Positions 53,274-62,113 are shown, counted from the stretch's first letter. The stretch: 64,000 bases of DNA from an uncultured Mycoplasmatota bacterium (GCA_948470005.1 CAOKNI010000001.1:1-64000); one strand, 5' to 3'. The notes: generated by a model not told the origin, from the sequence alone. Numbers and translations are program-made.

Positions 53274-54638
53274 ATGAAAATAAAAGAAAGTCTTGGTATT
53301 AGTAATGCTAAACTACTGCTTGGTAATTTAGAAGACGAAATAACAAATATTTCAAAAGATACTAGGACTATAAAAGAAAATGATACTTATTTGGGTATCA
53401 AAGGCCTTAATTTTGATGGTAATTTATTTTATAAGGAAGCCTTAAAAAAAGGAGCTAAAACCGTTATTGTATCAGGAGTTACAATTGACGATGATACTTT
53501 AAATGAATATCAAAATCGTAATTTTATTATTTGTGATGATACTATCGAGTTTTTAATGCTACTTGCCACTAAAAAAAGAGAGCTGTTAAACATACCTATT
53601 ATTGCTGTTACAGGTAGTGTCGGAAAAACTAGTACTCGGAATATTATTGCAAGTGTTCTATCTAGCAAATATAAAGTCTTAAAAACGGCAGGTAACTTAA
53701 ACACTAATATCGGCTTAGCCTTAACTATTTTATCCCAAAAGGATGAAGAAATTATCGTTTTAGAAATGGGCATGAACCAATTTGGAGAAATATCTGTTTT
53801 AACTAGTATTGCCAAACCTGATATTGCTGTTATAACTAATATTGGCACAGCTCATATTGGAAATTTGGGAAGCAGAGAAAACATTTTAAAAGCCAAACTT
53901 GAAATATTAGAAGGATTAAAAGGGACTCTAATTATTAATAATGATAATGATTTATTACACGATTGGTATGAAAAAGCGAGTATACCTAATCCTATAATTA
54001 CAATTGGCCTTGAAAATACTAGCGATTATGAAGCAAAATCTATTAAGTATTACAAAAATGGTAGTAGTTTTACCATTGAAAATGAAAAAATAAATATTAA
54101 TGTTATTGGCCGCCATTTTATTTATAACTCTCTAATCGCTTATGTAATTGGAAAAATGTATAACATAAAAACAGAAGATATAGCCTCTAAATTAAAAAGT
54201 ATACCTTTAGAAAAAGACCGTATGGAATTAATAAATAATGCAAATTATACTATTATCAACGATACTTATAATGCGAGCTTTGATTCTGTTTATTATGCTC
54301 TTCAGGTATTAAACCATTTTAAAGGTCGTAAAATTGCAGTTTTAGGAGACATTCTAGAACTCGGAGAATATGGGTCGGAAATTCATGCTAATATTGGAAA
54401 GTTAATTATTGATAACAAGATAGATATTTTAGTTACTGTTGGTTCTTTATCTGAAAATATTAATAAAAAAGCGTTAGAATTGAGTTTTGATTCTAAAAAT
54501 TCCTACCATTTTACAAGTAATAAAGAAGCAATCACCCTCATAAATAATATTAAAAAGAAAAATGATGTCATTTTAGTTAAAGCTAGCAATTCCATGAAGT
54601 TTAACCAAATCGTAAATGACATAAAAGGAGATAATTAA
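53274..54638 (+). CDS. murF: UDP-MurNAc-tripeptide:D-Ala-D-Ala ligase
   Basis: Adds D-Ala-D-Ala to the cell-wall precursor. The start MKIKESLGISN at 53274 follows GGAAGTGAT; an upstream ATG at 53211 lies before the TATAAT box. The 454 residues have the Mur-ligase layout: N-terminal substrate domain (1-100), ATPase domain with AVTGSVGKTSTRN (near 110) and VLEMGMNQFGEI, the ITNIGTAHIGNLGSRENI segment, and the C-terminal domain with NDTYNASFDSV. ddl starts on its stop codon, so the enzyme and its substrate supplier are coupled. Confidence 0.94.
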   Translation: MKIKESLGISNAKLLLGNLEDEITNISKDTRTIKENDTYLGIKGLNFDGNLFYKEALKKGAKTVIVSGVTIDDDTLNEYQNRNFIICDDTIEFLMLLATKKRELLNIPIIAVTGSVGKTSTRNIIASVLSSKYKVLKTAGNLNTNIGLALTILSQKDEEIIVLEMGMNQFGEISVLTSIAKPDIAVITNIGTAHIGNLGSRENILKAKLEILEGLKGTLIINNDNDLLHDWYEKASIPNPIITIGLENTSDYEAKSIKYYKNGSSFTIENEKININVIGRHFIYNSLIAYVIGKMYNIKTEDIASKLKSIPLEKDRMELINNANYTIINDTYNASFDSVYYALQVLNHFKGRKIAVLGDILELGEYGSEIHANIGKLIIDNKIDILVTVGSLSENINKKALELSFDSKNSYHFTSNKEAITLINNIKKKNDVILVKASNSMKFNQIVNDIKGDN

Positions 54639-55675
54639 TGAATATAGCAGTTATTTTTGGAAGTTCTTCCAATGAACATGAGGTATCAGTTGTATCTACT
54701 GCCTCAATTATTAAAAATCTGGATAAAAATAAATATAATATTACCCCTATATATTTAGATAAAACCAATAATTTTTATAAATGGCTTGAAGATATAAATA
54801 ATATTGAACCTTTAGCAATTGGGATTTTACCTACCAATCTAGATCCTATTTCTAATCCTTTTGCCTATTTAAGAGAATTCGATTTAATTTTTATGATGAT
54901 TCATGGCAAAAATGGAGAGGATGGCTTGTTAAGTAGTATCTTTGATTTTCTGAATATTAAATATATTGGTAATAGTCCAAGTGCTAGTGTGATTACTATG
55001 GATAAAACATTTACAAAAGATATTTTAGAATGCAATAATATTAAAACTGCTAAATATTTATATTTTACTAAATATAACGATTCTTATATCTATAAAGATA
55101 AAGTTTTGAACTATGAAGAGCTAGAGAGTGAAATAAATAAAACTCTAGTGTATCCTTTGTTTGTTAAACCTGCTAATAGTGGTTCTTCTATCGGTATAAG
55201 CAAAGTAAAAATTAAAGATAATTTAAATAATGCCATAAATCTCGCCTTAAAAACTGATAATAAAATTTTAATTGAAGAAGAAGTAAGAGGTAGGGAAGTA
55301 GAATGTGGAATCTTAGAAAAAAATGGAAAACTTCTTGCCTCAAGAGTAGGTGAAGTTCTAGCTGCGGATGAGTTCTACAGTTTTGATGCTAAATATAATA
55401 ATAAAGAAAGCCTTACCATTATTCCTGCTAATTTAAATAAAGATTTAGAAATTAAAATACAAGAGTCTGCTATCAAAGTATTTAGAATTTTAAATTGTCA
55501 TGGCTATAGTAGATGTGATTTCTTCATTACCGAAAAAAATGAAGTAATTCTAAATGAAATAAATACTATTCCTGGTTTTACTGAAATAAGCATGTATCCG
55601 AAATTATTTCAAGCTAGTGGAATTACTTATCCTGAACTGCTAGATACTATTATTAATGAAAAAATGATTAGTTAA
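54638..55675 (+). CDS. ddl: D-alanine--D-alanine ligase
   Basis: ATP-grasp ligase supplying the dipeptide for MurF. The 345 residues start with VIFGSSSNEHEVSVVS (the usual G-G-x-S-x-E-H-E-V-S motif with Ser for one Gly), and include MMIHGKNGEDG, the GNSPSASVITMDK strand, FVKPANSGSSIGISKV (ATP-grasp), REVECGIL and the metal-binding ILNEINTIPGFT. Whether it prefers D-Ala or D-Lac cannot be settled by eye. TAATG overlap with murF. Confidence 0.94.
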   Translation: MNIAVIFGSSSNEHEVSVVSTASIIKNLDKNKYNITPIYLDKTNNFYKWLEDINNIEPLAIGILPTNLDPISNPFAYLREFDLIFMMIHGKNGEDGLLSSIFDFLNIKYIGNSPSASVITMDKTFTKDILECNNIKTAKYLYFTKYNDSYIYKDKVLNYEELESEINKTLVYPLFVKPANSGSSIGISKVKIKDNLNNAINLALKTDNKILIEEEVRGREVECGILEKNGKLLASRVGEVLAADEFYSFDAKYNNKESLTIIPANLNKDLEIKIQESAIKVFRILNCHGYSRCDFFITEKNEVILNEINTIPGFTEISMYPKLFQASGITYPELLDTIINEKMIS

Positions 55676-55710
55676 AAAGCGTTGTCGAATTTTGTCGAAC
55701 GCTTTTTCTT
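55674..55710 (+). terminator. Terminator of murF-ddl
   Basis: AAAAAGCGTT (55674-55683) pairs perfectly with AACGCTTTTT (55698-55707), with the start of the A-run in the stop region of ddl. Confidence 0.8.
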
Positions 55711-55743
55711 GCATATTATGAAAAATATAGTAAAATAAAAAGC

Positions 55744-55821
55744 GTAGTTCTGAACAAACTACACTCCTTAAAAAAATCAAAAAATATTTAATTTAGTAAA
55801 CTTATTTATGTTCAGAACTAC
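55744..55821. repeat. Inverted repeat with alternative hairpins
   Basis: GTAGTTCTGAACA (55744-55756) is repeated in reverse complement at 55809-55821, 52 bases apart. GTAGTT of the left arm can also pair with AACTAC at 55756-55761. On the minus strand the local hairpin is followed by GCTTTTTATTTT and would terminate the tiny gene at 55825. The two exclusive foldings look like an attenuator or a bidirectional terminator. Confidence 0.5.
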
Positions 55822-55824
55822 TTT

Positions 55825-55926
55825 TTATTTAGCATTTATAGCATAAGCAACCAATGTTGCAATAACACTGGCAACCATTGCTATTAACATACACCAAGCA
55901 AATATTTGTCTTGTTCTTTTTTTCAT
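55825..55926 (-). CDS. DUF4044-like tiny membrane protein
   Basis: A 33-residue protein: basic start MKKRTRQ, one membrane segment (IFAWCMLIAMVASVIATLVA), then YAINAK. The F-A-W-x-M-L-I-A-M pattern resembles the tiny DUF4044 family of Bacillota (role unknown). A GGTGAGGAAT site precedes the ATG, which lies in the opposite orientation to ddl and the next gene. Confidence 0.6.
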   Translation of the reverse strand: MKKRTRQIFAWCMLIAMVASVIATLVAYAINAK

Positions 55927-56008
55927 ATTCCTCACCATCTCTTACAAAATTATATATATAATTTATCATATTTTAAGTGTTTTTTCAATATAATTTATTG
56001 GTGATTCT

Positions 56009-56593
56009 ATGAACATTTTTAAAACCAGTTTCAAAAACAACCAACAAGTTTTAAAATTCCTGGGCTTAATTGCTCTTTTAGGACTTTTAATAGGTTTTTT
56101 AATATCTAAAAAGTTAGATAATACAGGTTTAATAGCTGATCTTAAGAATTTAGATACTTATTTAAATGGTAATCATTTAAATTTTATATTGCTCCATTTT
56201 ATTACTATTTCTGTTTTATTAACTTGTTCTTTAACAGGTATTGGACTAATTATGTTTCCTTTATTTTTCTTGTTTGAAAGTGTTTCTTTAAGTTATAATG
56301 TTTTTATTTTTATGCAAGTTTATCATTTTAAAGGCTTAATATTTAGTCTATTTTTTAGCATTATCACTAAGACTGTATTTCTAATTTTATTAATAAGCAT
56401 TTTTAAAAAAATTATTTTTATATTTAGAAATATCATTAAAACATTTACTTCTAAAGAAGAAGATATTAAGTATAGTATATTTAAAAATGTTAAAACTATT
56501 TTATTATATTTTCTCTTTATTATTATAAATGATATCCTACTGTATTTTATAGGTAGTAAATTATTATTAAAACTTACTTTTATCCTTAAATAA
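56009..56593 (+). CDS. SpoIIM-like membrane protein
   Basis: A 194-residue membrane protein with about five hydrophobic segments. NNQQVLKFLGLIALLGLLIG at the N-terminus, and LLTCSLTGIGLIMFPLFFLF followed by SVSLSYNVFIFMQVYHFKGL, resemble the SpoIIM fold (stage II sporulation protein M), which in spore formers acts with SpoIIP/SpoIID in peptidoglycan hydrolysis during engulfment. In B. subtilis spoIIM lies next to xerD; here xerD is 6 kb away. Several relatives occur in non-sporulating bacteria, so the name does not prove sporulation. The ATG follows GGTGATTCT. Confidence 0.55.
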   Translation: MNIFKTSFKNNQQVLKFLGLIALLGLLIGFLISKKLDNTGLIADLKNLDTYLNGNHLNFILLHFITISVLLTCSLTGIGLIMFPLFFLFESVSLSYNVFIFMQVYHFKGLIFSLFFSIITKTVFLILLISIFKKIIFIFRNIIKTFTSKEEDIKYSIFKNVKTILLYFLFIIINDILLYFIGSKLLLKLTFILK

Positions 56594-56636
56594 GTAGTAT
56601 TTCCAATGTGTTAAAATAAACTAGTAGGTGAAGTCA

Positions 56637-57066
56637 ATGAAAATATTAATTGTGGAAGATAGTGAATATAAACTAAATGAAGTGATAGCTATTTTAAAAT
56701 TATTATGAATAACTGATTATGATGCTGCCAAAAGTACTACTAAAGGCTTACTAGCTGTAGTTGATAGCACCCTATCATTTATTAATATCTGATTTAGGCC
56801 TTCCAATACGTGATAAAGAAGAAGCAAGTAGCCCTGTAGAAGGCTTAGAAATGCTTCTATAATGGCTCTAAATGGATTTTCAATACTCACAATTATTAAT
56901 TCTACATCCTCTTCGAGCTACAGAATTAAAATCTTTAAAAGAAGAAAATTATCCTATTGTAGGGCAAGCGACTAATTATGGGGAGTTAAGAAGATTAATT
57001 GAAAATTTTCTAAACAAAAGAGAAGAAGTGCCAACTGCAAGTATAGGCACATACTCTAAAAATTGA
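56637..57066 (+). pseudogene. Decayed response-regulator-like receiver gene
   Basis: From ATG 56637 (behind TAGGTGAAG) the frame MKILIVEDSEYKLNEVIAIL is that of a receiver domain with its acidic pair. It is cut by TGA at 56706-56708 (a Gly codon GGA is likely ancestral), then slips near 56774 to give LLISDLGLPIRDKEE, with the receiver D-L-G-L-P phospho-acceptor region, and slips again near 56862 to EENYPIVGQATNYGELRRLI. The last frame ends at TGA 57064-57066. Length of about 140 codons suggests a stand-alone receiver without an output domain. No sensor kinase is adjacent. Confidence 0.65.
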
Positions 57067-57086
57067 ATTGTTGTAAAATTTATTTT

Positions 57087-57118
57087 AACTCGAGATAATC
57101 TATTTCGAGTTTTATTAT
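57087..57118 (+). terminator. Terminator
   Basis: AACTCGA (57087-57093) pairs with TCGAGTT (57105-57111) followed by TTATTATT. Confidence 0.5.
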
Positions 57119-57154
57119 TGCCTAGTTTATGATATAATCTATTCGTGATGTAAT

Positions 57155-58258
57155 ATGAAAAAAGTAATTGTTGGAATGAGTGGGGGAGTAGACTCTGCAG
57201 TCGCAGCCCTTCTTTTAAAAGAACAAGGCTATCTAGTTGAAGGTTTATTTATGCGAAACTGGGATTCTATGCTTAATAATGATACACTTGGGAACCCTAA
57301 CTTTAATGAAACTATTTGCCCTCAAGAAACAGACTATAATGATGCTTTAAAAGCTTGTGAAATATTAGGAATTAAATTACACCGCGTTGATTTTATTAAA
57401 GAATATTGGGACTATGTTTTTACCTATTTTTTAGAAGAATTAAAAAGAGGGAGAACTCCTAATCCCGACTTATTATGTAATAAATTTATTAAATTTGATT
57501 TGTTTAAAAAAGAGGCTATGCGTCTTGGCGCAGATTTTATTGCTACAGGTCATTATGCTAAGATAATTAATGGTTCTCTATATCAAGCCTTGGACAAAAA
57601 TAAAGACCAATCCTATTTTCTTGCCGATATCACTAAAGAGCAATTAAAAGATGTTTTGTTCCCTTTAGGCGATTATACTAAACCTGAAGTTCGTGCTATT
57701 GCCCAAAAAAATAATTTAAATGTTGCAACTAAAAAAGACTCTACTGGTATATGTTTTATTGGCGAAAGACATTATCAAGAGTTTATTAAAAATTATTTAA
57801 AGCCAAATCCTGGAGCTATTATAAATGTTGAAACTCAAGAAAAAATTGGTACTCATACTGGTCTTATGAATTATACAATCGGACAAAGAAGAAATGTTGG
57901 TCTAAGCGGTCATGAGAAAAGACACTACGTATGTGGTAAAAACGTGCGCCAAAACTTATTATACGTAGCCTTTGGGGATAATGATTACTTATATAGTGAT
58001 GCTTGCATTTTAGATAATATTAACCTTTTAGAAGAGCTTCCTTCTAAATTAACTGCTAAATTTCGTTACCGAGGAGAAAGCATTCCTATCGAAATTGAAT
58101 ATCTTAAAGATAATGAAATAAAAATTAATTATCCAACTCTTGCTAAATCAGTTACCCCTGGCCAAGCTTGTGTGTTTTATGATCAAGAAAAATGCCTTGG
58201 ATGTGGTTTTATTAAGGATGTTTTCAAAAAAGGGGAGAAGTTATGGTATTTATCATAA
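57155..58258 (+). CDS. mnmA: tRNA-specific 2-thiouridylase
   Basis: Adds sulphur to U34 of tRNA-Lys, -Glu and -Gln. The 367-residue enzyme has the PP-loop GMSGGVDSAVAAL (6-18), the GRTPNPDLLCNKFIKF segment with the nucleophile Cys (near 105), and the second Cys in DSTGICFIGERHYQEF (near 199). The C-terminal MNYTIGQRRNVGL and beta-barrel complete it. TATAAT lies about 25 bases upstream of the ATG. The cysteine desulfurase partner is not next to it. Confidence 0.95.
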   Translation: MKKVIVGMSGGVDSAVAALLLKEQGYLVEGLFMRNWDSMLNNDTLGNPNFNETICPQETDYNDALKACEILGIKLHRVDFIKEYWDYVFTYFLEELKRGRTPNPDLLCNKFIKFDLFKKEAMRLGADFIATGHYAKIINGSLYQALDKNKDQSYFLADITKEQLKDVLFPLGDYTKPEVRAIAQKNNLNVATKKDSTGICFIGERHYQEFIKNYLKPNPGAIINVETQEKIGTHTGLMNYTIGQRRNVGLSGHEKRHYVCGKNVRQNLLYVAFGDNDYLYSDACILDNINLLEELPSKLTAKFRYRGESIPIEIEYLKDNEIKINYPTLAKSVTPGQACVFYDQEKCLGCGFIKDVFKKGEKLWYLS

Positions 58259-58274
58259 CTTTTTACTTAACTAT

Positions 58275-58307
58275 TACTTGACATTTAAGTGTTAAGTACC
58301 TTATAAT
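58275..58307 (+). promoter_or_regulatory. Promoter of the HTH gene with overlapping palindrome
   Basis: TTGACA (58278-58283) and TATAAT (58302-58307) are separated by 18 bases. ACTTGACA-TTTAAG-TGTTAAGT, beginning at 58276, is an imperfect palindrome (seven of eight bases pair) that covers the -35 box, a good position for repression, perhaps by the gene product itself. Confidence 0.65.
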
Positions 58308-58339
58308 TAGAGTGTAAATATAGTAAGGAGAATAAATAA

Positions 58340-59116
58340 ATGAATAACTTAAACGAATTATTACAAGAATTAGGTATATCAAAAGTCCGCTTAGCAAAAT
58401 ATTTGAACGTTTCACGTCAAATGGTTTATAACTATCTTGAATTAGAAGACATTAACAAATGGCCCAAAGAAAAGAAAATATTGCTTTTAAAACTTTTAGA
58501 TATTGAAGATGGCGATGAAGGAACTATTAGTAGTATTAAAATAACAACTGATTATTTAATGGCCGTGGAAAATCGTCTTAACCAAGGTGTTAAAAATTCT
58601 AGTGACATGGAAAATTATTTTGATATGAAAGGCTTAGAAAAAGAGGATCAAACGCTTATTGCTGATCTTACTTATCTTTTAAAAGAGAAATTATTGGACA
58701 CTAACAAAAAGGAGGAAAATAAAAACGCTATAACATATTTATATCATACGCTTCAGTCTATCGATAATGTCCCTGAAATTAAATATATTTTAGGATATAT
58801 GTCTAAAACTACCGGTTTTATAAATCCTGAAGAATATGTTTTTGATGAAGAACGGCAATTTATATTTGAAGGCATCCTATATTCTGCTCTAACTTTATAT
58901 AATAACGGTGGAGCAAGCCGCAGTAAACTTGCTGAAAGTCATAAACGTTTTGTTCAAGAAATAGAGCAAAAGAATGAAGAAAAATTAAGTCGCACACAAC
59001 AACTAAACACTATCAAAATTCAAGCTTTAAGAGAACTAGGTTATAACCAAATAAATGAACAAAATGCCGCAGAAGTATTTGAAAAAATTGCCGAAATACA
59101 ATCACGCAAAGTTTAA
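58340..59116 (+). CDS. XRE-like helix-turn-helix protein, unknown target
   Basis: A 258-residue soluble protein. The N-terminus (LNELLQELGISKVRLAKYLN then VSRQMVYNYLEL) has a helix-turn-helix of the XRE/phage-repressor kind. The remaining 200 residues are helical and not recognised; charged coiled-coil segments occur near 205-235. The gene has a near-consensus promoter with a palindrome over the -35 box and an AAGGAGAATAAATA site, suggesting autoregulation. The next gene follows closely (22 bases), so it could belong to the same unit. Confidence 0.65.
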   Translation: MNNLNELLQELGISKVRLAKYLNVSRQMVYNYLELEDINKWPKEKKILLLKLLDIEDGDEGTISSIKITTDYLMAVENRLNQGVKNSSDMENYFDMKGLEKEDQTLIADLTYLLKEKLLDTNKKEENKNAITYLYHTLQSIDNVPEIKYILGYMSKTTGFINPEEYVFDEERQFIFEGILYSALTLYNNGGASRSKLAESHKRFVQEIEQKNEEKLSRTQQLNTIKIQALRELGYNQINEQNAAEVFEKIAEIQSRKV

Positions 59117-59138
59117 ATAAAAGGGAAGTGTAGTAAAC

Positions 59139-59942
59139 ATGAAAAAGAAAAAAATATATTTAATTACCTCACTTTTATTATTAATTATTTTAATAGGTAT
59201 ACTTATCACAATCGGTGAAAAAAAATACGACCCAACTAGTCCTGAAATAACCAAACTTTATGGATATTTAGGTAATATTGATATTAATAAGTGCGGTGGA
59301 CTTCAAACATATACTAATAAAATTGTTAGTGCTTCTGACATTAGTATTGAAAACAAATTATGTATGGCTTATCATAATATGGAAAATAACAAAATTGAAA
59401 ATAAAGAAGATAAATACAGTAATAGCAATAAAATTGGTACTAAAATCTGCCAAGTAGGAGAGAAAGTAACCTTAACAGCTAATAGCAAAGATAACACTTA
59501 CTGTAGCTATAATATTATAAATCAAAATGATTTAGCAAAAACTTATCAAAATATTTACGGATTAGAAGTTGAAAAATATAATGATTTTAGTATAACTGGT
59601 ACTAACACTTGTTATTTAGAAAAAAATAAATATTATTGTGGGGAAGGGGAAACTTACACCTACACTATTGGTGCTGATGCTACTATATATCGTTTAATTA
59701 GCAAAGTTATTAAAAATAAAGAGCATGATATTATCATTTATGATTATTTTCTAAAAATATCTAATAATACTTGTTATTTATCAACTAGTAATGATACTAA
59801 CGAGGAATGTACTAAAGAATTAAAAAACAACATTAATGAAATAACGGAAAAATTTGTAAAAAAATATGGAAAACTATATAAACATACTTTTAAAGTAGAT
59901 AAAGACAATAACTATTATTGGTCTACTAGTGAACCAAATTAG
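59139..59942 (+). CDS. Membrane-anchored extracytoplasmic protein, Cys-rich
   Basis: A 267-residue protein with a basic start, one membrane segment (about 6-25) and an outside region with eight or so Cys (KCGGLQTY, KLCMAY, KICQVG, NTYCSY, NTCYLEK, YYCGEG, NTCYLST, NEECTK) that could form disulfides. Otherwise Lys/Asn/Tyr-rich, with no known domain. A GGGAAGTG site precedes the ATG. Similar in style to the anchored protein at 27378. Confidence 0.6.
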   Translation: MKKKKIYLITSLLLLIILIGILITIGEKKYDPTSPEITKLYGYLGNIDINKCGGLQTYTNKIVSASDISIENKLCMAYHNMENNKIENKEDKYSNSNKIGTKICQVGEKVTLTANSKDNTYCSYNIINQNDLAKTYQNIYGLEVEKYNDFSITGTNTCYLEKNKYYCGEGETYTYTIGADATIYRLISKVIKNKEHDIIIYDYFLKISNNTCYLSTSNDTNEECTKELKNNINEITEKFVKKYGKLYKHTFKVDKDNNYYWSTSEPN

Positions 59943-60000
59943 GCCCCCTCTTCAAAAAATAATTGTTTGAGTGATAAGCTCTTTTTTTAGTATTTGCTTT

Positions 60001-60075
60001 AATAACCTTATTATATATAAAAATAAGATATACACGCATATTTATAACCTTATTTAATTTTATAATAAGGTTATA
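60001..60075. repeat. Inverted repeat in an empty intergenic stretch
   Basis: Between 59943 and 60281 I see no gene. TATAACCTTATT (60043-60054) and AATAAGGTTATA (60064-60075) form a 12-base stem around a nine-base loop; AATAACCTTATT at 60001-60012 is a second copy of the left arm. It may be a terminator or protein site; function unknown. A weak terminator-like GAG...CTC with T run lies near 59967-59990. Confidence 0.5.
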
Positions 60076-60281
60076 TTAATTAATCAATATTAAACAAAGA
60101 ATTTAAAAATTTTGCATTACAAATCACACATATTCAACGCTAAGAGCTTTGATTTATATAAATTGTCATAGCATAAAAATAAAGCTATAAATACTTTATA
60201 AATTTACCAAAATTTAAGATTTTTTACAAAAAATAGTGCTTCGCAAAATGTATATTATGTTAACTTCAGACTCAGAATTAT

Positions 60282-60581
60282 TTATTTAATTACATTAACC
60301 TTATCAAAAGTTTTGCTTGTTATCTCTTTATCAACTAAATCTAGCTTAAAAACTCGTTCTGCGTAAATATCTATATTGCTTTTATTAATCTTAAATTTAG
60401 AACCAATAGCATAATTTTGATTATTATACAATATAACATATTCATTGCCTACAAATTTAAAGGTTGTTGTATTACTGGCTATATTATTCCCAAATTTCAT
60501 AGTTTTGTTAATAAAAATACAACCAAACATTAATATAATAATAAAAATCATTAACTTATCTATTATATCAAAATTTGTCAT
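60282..60581 (-). CDS. Small anchored hypothetical protein
   Basis: A 99-residue protein with one membrane segment (about 9-24, KLMIFIIILMFGCIFI), then a beta-rich extracytoplasmic part (TFKFVGNEYVILYNNQNYAI). Its start overlaps the upstream membrane-protein gene by 14 bases, suggesting coupling. Family unknown. The promoter is probably that of the gene at 60568. Confidence 0.55.
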   Translation of the reverse strand: MTNFDIIDKLMIFIIILMFGCIFINKTMKFGNNIASNTTTFKFVGNEYVILYNNQNYAIGSKFKINKSNIDIYAERVFKLDLVDKEITSKTFDKVNVIK

Positions 60582-61056
60582 AATTAATGTTAAAAAATAC
60601 CGTCTTATAATTCCAACAAATATACTTTATAATTACTGTAATAAATAAAATAGATAAACACAGATAGCTAATGTTACATATATTATAAATATTATAAAAT
60701 CTAAATATATATATGCATAAGCCGAGCACACATATTACTGAAAATAATAAGCAACATAGTATTTTAATAATATTAACAACCTTTAACTTTTTCAACTTTT
60801 TTATAGAAATATTTAAAGAAATTTCATAAAATAGTAAGCCAATAATTATTGAAGATATAACAGGAATACTAAATAGCATTACTACCATTAAAATACCAGA
60901 AAAGTCATTAAAAATATTCATAATATAAAAACTTTTGTCAACATTAAAATAACCTAAATATGAAACCATATAAAAATATCCTGTTAACTGAATTAAAAAT
61001 AAGATTATAGCATAAAACCAAGCTCTACTTAATAATTTATTTATTGTATTAAACAT
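60568..61056 (-). CDS. Membrane protein, unknown
   Basis: A 162-residue protein with four hydrophobic segments (about 12-32, 46-74, 92-115, 126-143) and a basic loop (KKLKKLKVVN). No recognised family. It forms a two-gene unit with the small anchored protein downstream. Base composition is more AT-rich than its neighbours, which may indicate relaxed selection or transfer. Confidence 0.55.
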   Translation of the reverse strand: MFNTINKLLSRAWFYAIILFLIQLTGYFYMVSYLGYFNVDKSFYIMNIFNDFSGILMVVMLFSIPVISSIIIGLLFYEISLNISIKKLKKLKVVNIIKILCCLLFSVICVLGLCIYIFRFYNIYNICNISYLCLSILFITVIIKYICWNYKTVFFNINYDKF

Positions 61057-61109
61057 TAAAAATCACCTATCTAGATAAAGTATACAATAGTTAATTTAAA
61101 ACAACAATA

Positions 61110-61865
61110 TTAAAAAACTAAATAATTAAATAAAAATAGTACTACCCCTACCCCAAAACCTAAATATAGCCAGTGTTTTAAATTATACTTTTTAGCTTTA
61201 GGAAGAATTACATCAATAGCTAGAGTTATCATTATTCCACCAACTAATAAAAGAATAATAGAAATTAATTCATTTGTAATATATTTACTTAAAAATATGT
61301 ATGCAAGTATTGCTCCTATAGGTTCTGCTATACCTGATAAAAATGTTTTAAATAATGCTTCTCTTTTAGAGTTTGTAGCATAATAAATTGGTACAGCTAT
61401 GCTAATACCTTCTGGAATATTATGTAAGGCAATGGCAATAGCGAGCTTAATTCCTAGACTTATATCTTTATATGAACTCATAAATGTTGCAATGCCTTCC
61501 GGGAAATTATGTAATATTAAAGCTAGCATATTAAGTATTCCTAGTTTATATAAATCATTATTATGCTTTTCTACCCGTTCGATTAGTATATTTAAAATTT
61601 TTACTAAAGCTATTCCTACCAAAAAAGCAACAAATGAATAAACTATACCTTTATTTATTCCGTAACTATACAATAAATTATAAGTAGATTCTGGTATTAA
61701 ATCTGTAATACTAATACCAATCATTATTGCAAGCGAAAAAGATAAAGCCGCAGTAATAAACTTATTTATATTATTATTTTTAAATTTAAAAAATATAACA
61801 AGTGCTCCTAGCATAGTTGATAAACCTGCCATGGTAGAAACTAGTAAAGCTCCAATTATTTCCAT
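61110..61865 (-). CDS. ZIP-family divalent metal transporter
   Basis: A 251-residue membrane protein with eight hydrophobic segments. The two metal-binding motifs of ZIP transporters are present as HNFPEGIATFM (near 120) and HNIPEGISIAV (near 146), as in bacterial ZupT. A TDLIPE segment in the second membrane helix also fits. Likely substrates are zinc, manganese or iron. The ATG is at 61863-61865; no Fur or MntR box was identified. Confidence 0.85.
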   Translation of the reverse strand: MEIIGALLVSTMAGLSTMLGALVIFFKFKNNNINKFITAALSFSLAIMIGISITDLIPESTYNLLYSYGINKGIVYSFVAFLVGIALVKILNILIERVEKHNNDLYKLGILNMLALILHNFPEGIATFMSSYKDISLGIKLAIAIALHNIPEGISIAVPIYYATNSKREALFKTFLSGIAEPIGAILAYIFLSKYITNELISIILLLVGGIMITLAIDVILPKAKKYNLKHWLYLGFGVGVVLFLFNYLVF

Positions 61866-61936
61866 ATCTTCACCCCTAAATTATATGAATTATAATCATT
61901 ATTTAAACCATAATAATAGTGGGAGGTAAATGAAAA

Positions 61937-62071
61937 ATGAAAAAAGAAAATAATAGAAATTCTAGAAACTGTCAAAATAACAATAATAGAAGTTCTAGAA
62001 ATAATAGAAACGAAAACTCTAAAAACTCAAGAAATGAAAAAAGTTCAAGAAGTAATAGAGAAGCTCGTTAA
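61937..62071 (+). CDS. Small Asn/Arg/Ser-rich protein
   Basis: A 44-residue, strongly basic, low-complexity protein with repeated SRN/NRN/SKN units (NNNNRSSRNNRNENSKNSRN). It follows GGGAGG; an earlier ATG at 61930 is out of frame and ends quickly. The gene is transcribed divergently from the ZIP gene, and its end overlaps the shared terminator with xerD. It could bind nucleic acid or act as a small structural protein, but no homologue is recognised. Confidence 0.55.
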   Translation: MKKENNRNSRNCQNNNNRSSRNNRNENSKNSRNEKSSRSNREAR

Positions 62072-62085
62072 TTTAAAGCCAACCA

Positions 62086-62113
62086 AAAAAGTCACGACTT
62101 AATGTGACTTTTT
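62086..62113. terminator. Bidirectional terminator
   Basis: AAAAAGTCAC (62086-62095) pairs with GTGACTTTTT (62104-62113), between the small basic gene and xerD, which converge here. Confidence 0.75.

Noticed and set aside
59943..60281. Possible small genes in the gap
   Set aside because: All frames are short and lack ribosome binding sites; only hairpins are supported.
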